Below are positions 45,271 to 50,511 of a stretch of DNA of 50,511 nucleotides, in pieces. This DNA is from an uncultured Clostridia bacterium (lineage in GTDB: Bacteria > Bacillota > Clostridia > TANB77 > CAG-508). The translations under genes were made by a program, and so were the position numbers. How positions within the stretch are numbered: the first letter of the stretch is position 1; each line of letters starts with the position of its first letter. The stretch covers positions 1 through 50,511 of the forward strand of contig CANPZY010000010.1 in NCBI GenBank assembly GCA_947588945.1. Direction: 5' to 3'. The notes below the pieces were generated by a model. It was given only the letters and a program-made list of their open reading frames with translations. It was not told the DNA's origin and did no database searches.

Positions 45271-45393
45271 ATAACGAAAAATAAAATAGTTTGCAGTTGT
45301 GCGCAGCGACCAAGCGAAGCGCGAATGGAGCGAAAGTGGCTAGCCACTTTCTAGCGACAGCAAACAACAAAAACTATTTCTATTTTTCATTAT
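45271..45393. repeat. Dispersed structured repeat, copy D
   Basis: AT-rich arms (45271-45292 and 45371-45393) pair with one G-U and one bulge. The core reads GCGCAGCGACC, AAGCGAAGCGCGAATGGAGC, stem GAAAGTGGC-ta-GCCACTTTC, TAGCGACAGCAAAC. It lies between the YolD gene and rpsO. The 61-aa ORF called across it on the minus strand is a by-product. Apart from it, this 319-bp spacer holds only the rpsO leader. Confidence 0.87.
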
Positions 45394-45425
45394 ATAATTA
45401 TATATTCTTATATTTTTTATAAATT

Positions 45426-45740
45426 TTAATTATTAATTTTAAATATATCTGAAAAGTTTATATTAATATTTTCATATAATATAATCTTTTTCTTCTCATA
45501 ATTAATTTCCTGTACATTACCTACTATTTCTTTATATTGTTTGTTTTTATAATATGTTATTTCTACTGCATCGTCTTTTTCTAGTTCATTTATTTTATTG
45601 CAAATTTCTTCTATTTGTTCATCTGAAAGTTCCTTTTTTTCAACATATTCTATTTCTTTTTCTCTTATTGCATCTGAAAAACCATTTAAAGCATCAAAAG
45701 GCAAAAATTGTCTTGCTCTATCATTTCTACTAATATCCAT
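45426..45740 (-). CDS. YolD-like protein
   Basis: A 104-aa protein whose opening 'DRARQFLPFDALNGFSDAIREKE' matches the YolD-like family, followed by a small beta-rich domain ('AVEITYYKNKQYKEIVGNV'). YolD-like genes are regularly paired with Y-family polymerases in Firmicutes and are thought to be functional partners, analogous to UmuD with UmuC. Here the start codon overlaps the polymerase gene's end by 11 bp, and its GGAGGG ribosome binding site lies inside that gene, indicating translational coupling. Confidence 0.9.
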   Translation of the reverse strand: MDISRNDRARQFLPFDALNGFSDAIREKEIEYVEKKELSDEQIEEICNKINELEKDDAVEITYYKNKQYKEIVGNVQEINYEKKKIILYENININFSDIFKINN

Positions 45741-46986
45741 TATGCCCTCCTATTAGCTTATTTCTTATCATTGTTGTAGCACCTTCTTGCAAATCAATTC
45801 CTCTTATTATTGAATTTTTTCCCATTTTATATTTTATTTCAATGATTGATTTTTCTAACTTTCGCTCTTTAATATTTTTATCTATATCATCAAATAAGTT
45901 TATTTGTTCTGATGTATGTTCTTGTAGTCTTTCAAAAGCTATTCCTATTCTTCTTATAGGAATATTTTTATAAGTAATTTCTTCATAAATTTTCTTAAAT
46001 TCATAAGCAAGTTTAGTATATAAATTAGTATAATTATGCAGTTTTTTACTACATCCAGATGGTTTTGAAAAATCATTTGAATAACCTATATATAATTTTA
46101 TTGTATCTGTTTCTAAATTTTGTTCAATTAATTGCTGTGATAATAATTCAACCATTTCCACCATAACTAGTTCTGCTTTTTCATAATCATAATCTGTAAA
46201 TAATATTTGACTAGTTGATATAGATTTTGTTTTTGGTTTATATGCTTTTATGTCTGCTATAGTACAATTTTCAATCCCATTAGCATGGTCAATTAGAAAC
46301 CTAGCATTTACACCAAATTCATTAAATAGTATTTTAGGGTTAGTATGTGCAATATCATACATATCATATATACCTTTTCTATTTAGTCTTTTTTCGATTC
46401 CACTTCCTACTTGCCAAAAGTCTTTTAAAGGTTTGTGATGCCATAGCTCTTTTTTATATTTTTCTACATCTAAATATCCAATATTTCTTGGAGAATGCTT
46501 TGATATTATATCTAATGCTATTTTAGCCAAATAAAGATTAGTACCTATTCCACATGTTGCAGTTATTCCATAAGTATTGTAGATATCTCTCATTATCATT
46601 TCTGCTATCTCTACTGGACTTTTCTTATATAACTTTAAGTATCTTGTAATATCTAAAAAAGCTTCATCAATAGAGTAAACTTGTATATCATCTTTTGAAA
46701 TGTATTTTAAATAAATTTCATAAATATTTGCAGAATAATCAATATATTTTTGCATTCTTGGTATGGCAATTATATATTTTATATTATTTGGTATTTCATA
46801 AATCCTACATCTATTTTTTACTCCTAACATTTTCATTGCAGGAGTCACAGCTAAACAAATTGCTCCTTTTCCTCGTGCTGGATCTGCCACAACTAGATTA
46901 GTATTAAATGGATCTAATTTTCTTTCAACACATTCAACAGATGCATAAAATGTTTTTAAGTCTATTGCTAAATATATATTATTCAT
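45730..46986 (-). CDS. Y-family DNA polymerase (UmuC/DinB-like, UvrX type)
   Basis: A 418-aa translesion polymerase. Motifs are 'IYLAIDLKTFYASVECVER' (catalytic Asp and Y-family steric-gate region), 'VYSIDEAFLDIT' (catalytic Asp-Glu), 'ATCGIGTNLYLAKIALD', and an HhH region 'LKDFWQVGSGIEKRLNRKGI'. A little-finger-like C-terminal domain follows. Residues 'GAICLAVTPAMKMLGV' suggest the UvrX/YqjW subgroup rather than DinB. AAAGGAG precedes the ATG. Its promoter overlaps a LexA-box-like sequence, so SOS induction is likely. It is co-translated with the YolD-like gene. Confidence 0.93.
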   Translation of the reverse strand: MNNIYLAIDLKTFYASVECVERKLDPFNTNLVVADPARGKGAICLAVTPAMKMLGVKNRCRIYEIPNNIKYIIAIPRMQKYIDYSANIYEIYLKYISKDDIQVYSIDEAFLDITRYLKLYKKSPVEIAEMIMRDIYNTYGITATCGIGTNLYLAKIALDIISKHSPRNIGYLDVEKYKKELWHHKPLKDFWQVGSGIEKRLNRKGIYDMYDIAHTNPKILFNEFGVNARFLIDHANGIENCTIADIKAYKPKTKSISTSQILFTDYDYEKAELVMVEMVELLSQQLIEQNLETDTIKLYIGYSNDFSKPSGCSKKLHNYTNLYTKLAYEFKKIYEEITYKNIPIRRIGIAFERLQEHTSEQINLFDDIDKNIKERKLEKSIIEIKYKMGKNSIIRGIDLQEGATTMIRNKLIGGHNGY

Positions 46987-47023
46987 CTTACTTACTCCTT
47001 TACAAACTTTTGTTTATATTTGA

Positions 47024-47062
47024 ATTATACCATTTCAATTTCAATTTGTAAACATCTGTTTG
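47024..47062 (-). promoter_or_regulatory. SOS-type promoter with LexA box for the polymerase/YolD operon
   Basis: On the minus strand CAAACAGATGTTTA (47049-47062) fits the Gram-positive LexA consensus CGAACRNRYGTTYG at all but two outer positions. It overlaps the -35 TTTACA (47047-47052), which is followed by a 17-bp spacer and TATAAT (47024-47029). LexA bound here would cover the -35. Confidence 0.8.
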
Positions 47063-47085
47063 AAGGAAATTTTTGTAAAAATTAA

Positions 47086-47994
47086 TTATAATTTATTTAT
47101 ATATTTATTTTTAGTTGCAAATGAAGAATGTACATATGTATTTAATGTTACTGTAACATTCGCATGTCCTAAAATCTCGCTAAGAGATTTAACATCCATA
47201 CCAACATTTATACATTTAGTAGCAAATGTATGTCTTAAAGTATGATATTTTTTATATTTAACTTTAGCTACTTTTAGTAATTTTGTATAAGTATATCTAA
47301 AAGCAATAGGTTCCACCCATTTATTTCTATCCCCCGATAATATAAAAGCATCACTAGGATATAATTTAGAATAATTTTTTAAAATAACATATAAATTATT
47401 ATTAAGTGGAATTTTTCTCATAGAATGTTGAGTTTTTGGAGTAGTATATATTACTTTAGTATTATTCTTACTTACATATACTCTTTGTAATGTATGTGTT
47501 ACATTTAATACTCTATCCTCAAAATTAATGTCATTCCATTTTAATGCACATACTTCACCTATTCTTAAACCAGTATACATACTTATAACTATTCCTATTG
47601 TCTTAATATTATTTGACTTTAGACATTTTTTCTCTATTCTTCTTTTTTCTTTTTCAGAAAATATCGTAATTTCTTTTTTATATATTGTCGGCAAAGAAAT
47701 CAAGCTTAATTTATAGTTTATGTCGTATTTTAATTCCGCATATTTTAATATGCATTTTAATACTACAACAGTGTCTTTTGTTGTTTTATTAGATAATCTT
47801 TCTAACAACGTATCAACATATTCATTAAAATTAAAATCCACCAATTCTTCTAGTGTTTTATTGCCTATTACTTTTGCAAACTTATTATTAATTATATATT
47901 TGTAACTAAGATATGTTGATTCTTTTGCTTTAGTTTTTTTGAATTGTAACCATTCTTCAGATAATTGATTAAAAGTAATATCTTTTTTATTCAT
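47086..47994 (-). CDS. Tyrosine recombinase/integrase
   Basis: A 302-aa phage-type integrase with a SAM-like N-terminal core-binding domain ('TFNQLSEEWLQFKKTKAKESTYLSYKYII') and a complete catalytic domain: 'TGLRIGEVCALKW' (Arg I), 'YHTLRHTFATKCI' (His-x-x-Arg), 'ILGHANVTVTLNTYVH' (His/Tyr nucleophile). All key residues are intact, so it is probably active. There is no excisionase, phage structural gene or tRNA nearby, making it a solitary recombinase. The start is set at ATG 47994, with AAAGGA eight bases upstream. A 30-bp palindrome sits ~150 bp upstream, directly before a promoter-like sequence. Confidence 0.92.
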   Translation of the reverse strand: MNKKDITFNQLSEEWLQFKKTKAKESTYLSYKYIINNKFAKVIGNKTLEELVDFNFNEYVDTLLERLSNKTTKDTVVVLKCILKYAELKYDINYKLSLISLPTIYKKEITIFSEKEKRRIEKKCLKSNNIKTIGIVISMYTGLRIGEVCALKWNDINFEDRVLNVTHTLQRVYVSKNNTKVIYTTPKTQHSMRKIPLNNNLYVILKNYSKLYPSDAFILSGDRNKWVEPIAFRYTYTKLLKVAKVKYKKYHTLRHTFATKCINVGMDVKSLSEILGHANVTVTLNTYVHSSFATKNKYINKL

Positions 47995-48143
47995 ATTAAA
48001 CATCCTTTTTTTGCATTTTATTATATATATTATTAAAAAAAAAGCAAATGTTTTTGGAAATTTTTATGAAAAAATCTTTAATTTCAACGTTTTTTAGTTT
48101 TATTTTAACGATATATAGTAATTTTTCATTTATGTAAACATTC

Positions 48144-48173
48144 TTTTGCAAACTTTTTCAAAAGTTTGCAAAA
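48144..48173. repeat. 30-bp near-perfect palindrome upstream of the integrase gene
   Basis: TTTTGCAAACT (48144-48154) and AGTTTGCAAAA (48163-48173) are perfect 11-bp inverted repeats around an 8-bp centre, TTTTCAAA, which is itself largely self-complementary. On the minus strand it is followed five bases later by TTTACA-N17-TATATC, a possible promoter. The inverted-repeat size and centre length match the core-site layout of tyrosine recombinases. An operator is the main alternative. Confidence 0.65.
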
Positions 48174-48211
48174 ATTATAAAGTAATATTTATATTATAAA
48201 AAACAAAAAAA

Positions 48212-48255
48212 TATATCTAATAGAAAAATATTTATTATATTTCCTATTAGATATA
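48212..48255 (-). terminator. Terminator of tex
   Basis: TATATCTAATAG and CTATTAGATATA form a perfect 12-bp stem. On the minus strand it is followed by TTTTTTTG. It lies 25 bp after the tex stop. Confidence 0.85.
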
Positions 48256-48280
48256 CTTTACATTTTTTAATATAAAAATA

Positions 48281-50440
48281 CTATTCTTTTACATCTTTCA
48301 TTGATAATTTTACCTTTTGTTTTTCAAAATCAATTCCAATTACTTTAACCTTTACAATATCTCCTATTGATACAATATCACTTGGTTTGCGTACAAATTT
48401 ATCACTCATTTCTGATATATGTACTAATCCATCATGCTTAACTCCAACATCTACAAAAGCACCAAAATCAGTAATATTTCTAACAGTTCCGGTAAGAATC
48501 ATTCCATCTTTTAAATCTTCAAATTTAAGTACATCACTTCTTAATATAGGTTTTGGCATATCTTCTCTAGGATCTCTTCCTGGTTTGCAAAGTTCTGAAA
48601 TTATATCTTTTAACGTCATTTCTCCTACATCTAAATCTTTAGCAGTTTTTTCAATGTTTATTGCAACTAATTTATTTTTCAATTCCTTTAACTTATCTTT
48701 ATCTAAAATATCTTCTTTTTTATATCCTATGCTAGATAATAATTTTTCTGCAACATTATAACTTTCTGGATGTACTGCAGTTATTTCTAATGGATTTTTT
48801 CCATCAGGAATTCTTACAAATCCAGCACATTGCTCATATGCATTTTTTCCTAATTTAGGGACTTTTAATAATTCTTTTCTTTCTTTGAACTTACCATTTT
48901 CATCTCTATATTTTACAATATTTTTAGCTATTCCTGAATTAATTCCAGAAACATAAGATAATAAAGATGATGTTGCGGTATTTAAGTCAACTCCTACTTC
49001 ATTAACAGCATCTTCTACAACTCCAGATAAACTTTCTGATAATTGTTTTTGATTTACATCATGTTGATACTGTCCAATACCAATTGCTTTTGGATCAATC
49101 TTAACAAACTCAGCAAGTGGATCTTGCAATCTTCTAGCAATTGAAATTGCTCCTCTTAATGAAACATTTAAATCTGGATACTCCTCTGTTGCAAGTTTTG
49201 ATGCAGAATAAACTGATGCTCCTGCCTCACTTACTATTGTATAATAAACATCAATTCCTGTTTTTTCTTTTAATTCTTTAATTGTATTTGATACAAATAA
49301 CTCGGATTCTCTAGATGCTGTTCCGTTTCCTATTGCAATCATATTAATATTGTCTTTTGTTATTAATCTTATTAGTTCTTTTTTAGATCCTTCAATATCA
49401 TTTTGAGGTTCTGTTGGATATACAACACCTGTATCTAAAACTTTTCCTGTTTCATCTATAACTGCAAGTTTGCAACCAGTTCTATATGCAGGATCAAATC
49501 CAAGCACAGTTAATCCTTTTAATGGTGCACCTAATAAAAGTTGCTTTGCATTTTTTCCAAAAACTGCAATTGCTTGTTTATCCGCTTTTTCTGTCAAATC
49601 AGAATGTATTTCTCTATCGATAGATGGCTCTATTAATCGAGTCCAGCTGTCCTCTATTGCTTCTTTTATTAAATCTACTCTTTCTCCTTGTGTTTTAATT
49701 ATTTTCTCCGAAATAATTTTTATTATTTTATCAACATTTTTATTAATTTTTACTTTTAAAAAACCCTCTTTTTCGCCCCTATTTATTGCTAAAATTCTAT
49801 GGCTTGGAATGGTTGATATTTTCTCACTAAATTCATAATACATTTCATAAGGAGATTTCTCATCCTTTGTTGCTGTTGTTTCAATTGTTCCTTCTCTATA
49901 ATATAAAGATTTTATTTTCTTTCTAAAATATGGATCATCAGAAATTATTTCTGCAATAATATCTTTTGCTCCTTGTATTGCTTCTTCTTCATTCTTAACT
50001 TCATCTGTAATAAATTCTTTTGCTAATTCCAAAACACTTTTCTTATCAGTTTGTTCTAAAATATTTTGAGCTAATGGTTCTAAACCTTTTTGCTTTGCTA
50101 CTGATGCTCTAGTTTTCTTTTTTTGTTTATAAGGTCTATATATATCTTCTACTTCTGCTAAAGTAAGGGCTTTTTCTAATTCTAATGCTAATTTATCTGT
50201 CCATTTACCTTGATTTTCTATTGATGTTTTTACTTCTTGTTTTCGTTGTTCAAGATTTCTTAGATATGTAAGTCTTTCGCTTAAATTTCTTAAAACCTCA
50301 TCACTTAAATTTCCTGTTACTTCTTTTCTATATCTAGCTATAAAAGGAATAGTATTCCCTTCATCTATTAGATTTATTGTTTTTTCTACTTGAGATTGCT
50401 TAACTTGCAATTCATCTGCAATTATATTTGCTATATTCAT
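48281..50440 (-). CDS. tex: Tex-family transcription accessory / RNA-binding protein
   Basis: A 719-aa Tex protein. Recognisable parts are the N-terminal helical region ('TIPFIARYRKEVTGNLSDEVLR', 'AEVEDIYRPYKQKKKTRASVAK'), the YqgF/RNase H-like domain ('VLGFDPAYRTGCKLAVIDE', 'IGNGTASRESELFV'), the helix-hairpin-helix pair ('LNTATSSLLSYVSGINSGIA') and a C-terminal S1 domain ('ITDFGAFVDVGVKHDGLVHIS'). Tex binds nucleic acids and is linked to transcription-complex turnover. Its exact role in Firmicutes is unsettled. The track start (50482) is in a distinct GC-richer stretch. I prefer ATG 50440 (MNIANIIADELQ), as in other Tex proteins, with AAGGA 12 bases upstream. The window ends 71 bp further on, with no other gene visible. 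Confidence 0.93.
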   Translation of the reverse strand: MNIANIIADELQVKQSQVEKTINLIDEGNTIPFIARYRKEVTGNLSDEVLRNLSERLTYLRNLEQRKQEVKTSIENQGKWTDKLALELEKALTLAEVEDIYRPYKQKKKTRASVAKQKGLEPLAQNILEQTDKKSVLELAKEFITDEVKNEEEAIQGAKDIIAEIISDDPYFRKKIKSLYYREGTIETTATKDEKSPYEMYYEFSEKISTIPSHRILAINRGEKEGFLKVKINKNVDKIIKIISEKIIKTQGERVDLIKEAIEDSWTRLIEPSIDREIHSDLTEKADKQAIAVFGKNAKQLLLGAPLKGLTVLGFDPAYRTGCKLAVIDETGKVLDTGVVYPTEPQNDIEGSKKELIRLITKDNINMIAIGNGTASRESELFVSNTIKELKEKTGIDVYYTIVSEAGASVYSASKLATEEYPDLNVSLRGAISIARRLQDPLAEFVKIDPKAIGIGQYQHDVNQKQLSESLSGVVEDAVNEVGVDLNTATSSLLSYVSGINSGIAKNIVKYRDENGKFKERKELLKVPKLGKNAYEQCAGFVRIPDGKNPLEITAVHPESYNVAEKLLSSIGYKKEDILDKDKLKELKNKLVAINIEKTAKDLDVGEMTLKDIISELCKPGRDPREDMPKPILRSDVLKFEDLKDGMILTGTVRNITDFGAFVDVGVKHDGLVHISEMSDKFVRKPSDIVSIGDIVKVKVIGIDFEKQKVKLSMKDVKE

Positions 50441-50511
50441 AAAAAATTCCATTCCTTTCTTGCTTCGCTCGAAGGCACACATAGAAATGAAAACCTTGAG
50501 TTCGAAGCATA

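Noticed and set aside
45162-45347. 61-aa minus-strand ORF before rpsO
   Set aside because: It is generated by the GC-rich core of the dispersed repeat and has no ribosome binding site or family resemblance.
20205-45393. The four dispersed repeats as a CRISPR or transposon with terminal inverted repeats
   Set aside because: They are single, kilobases apart, have no spacers or cas genes, and their arms differ between copies, unlike transposon ends. No transposase is present.
47086-48003. Integrase as evidence of a prophage or integrative element in this window
   Set aside because: No structural, replication, excisionase or conjugation genes and no duplicated attachment site are visible. Only the solitary recombinase is supported.
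50441-50511. GC-richer TTCGAAG-containing sequence at the window end as a fifth repeat copy
   Set aside because: It shares only short GCTTCGCT-like words with the dispersed element and lacks the conserved CGCGAATGGAGC and TAGCGACA words. It is also cut by the window edge.

Overview
The window is about 50.5 kb of very AT-rich chromosome. It most likely comes from an uncultured, low-GC member of the Firmicutes (class Clostridia), and probably a spore-former lineage. The evidence is Firmicutes-type housekeeping genes (SecA with a SEC-C tail, TypA, a four-repeat S1 protein, a Cmk-PlsC fusion, PNPase next to S15, Tex), strong GGAGG-type ribosome binding sites, U-tailed hairpin terminators, a YtvI-like membrane protein, a Y-family polymerase/YolD pair, and the 'ITLIALVVTIIILLILAGV' prepilin leader common in Clostridia. 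Most genes are on the minus strand. The plus-strand islands are a kinase pair at 12.7-14.2 kb, a small exported protein at 26.3 kb, and hppA plus a tiny Asn/Gln-rich peptide at 31.5-34.0 kb. I saw no rRNA, tRNA or CRISPR array.

Layout. 0-3.4 kb: three poorly characterised membrane-anchored proteins around a decayed ADP-ribosylglycohydrolase. 3.4-5.9 kb: a metal-resistance operon (ArsR/CadC-type repressor and P-type ATPase) with its promoter and paired operators visible. 5.9-10.0 kb: an apparent operon made of a sigma-70-like factor carrying its own C-terminal membrane domain, two large membrane-anchored proteins and a 70-aa protein. 10.1-16.1 kb: dGTPase, RNase J-like hydrolase, guanylate-kinase-like protein, APH-family kinase, MATE-like exporter, GNAT acetyltransferase. 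16.3-17.1 kb: a compact accessory locus with a PBECR-like nuclease gene, a 20-codon remnant of a RhuM-family gene upstream, and downstream a roughly 140-nt RNA gene with its own promoter, a multi-hairpin fold with complementary loops, and a terminator. 17.2-19.9 kb: secA. 20.4-24.3 kb: a 246-aa and a 1043-aa protein of unknown function. 24.6-25.7 kb: an orphan pilin-like protein. 26-31 kb: DUF1980-like protein, YtvI-like permease, frameshifted MFS transporter, Asn-rich protein, second cytidylate-kinase-like protein. 31.5-33.7 kb: membrane pyrophosphatase. 34-45 kb: core translation and RNA-metabolism genes (typA, rpsA, cmk-plsC, pnp, rpsO), with two glycosyltransferases and a P-loop/Asp23-like fusion in the pnp operon. 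45.4-50.4 kb: SOS-type polymerase/YolD pair, tyrosine recombinase, tex.

Two things stand out beyond ordinary annotation. First, four dispersed copies of an approximately 120-bp intergenic element (20.2, 28.0, 35.9 and 45.3 kb) share a GC-rich core. Each copy is closed by a different, self-complementary AT-rich arm pair, and each holds an internal 9-bp stem whose two sides change together between copies. This is direct covariation within one window. Second, the 16.3-17.1 kb locus pairs a probable nuclease with an independently transcribed structured RNA that I cannot assign to any known family.

Two genes (ADP-ribosylglycohydrolase remnant and MFS transporter) carry single-base frameshifts. 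These could be real decay or assembly error. Several ORF-track starts are corrected here using ribosome binding sites (7387, 16141, 30381, 38613, 44565, 47994, 50440).
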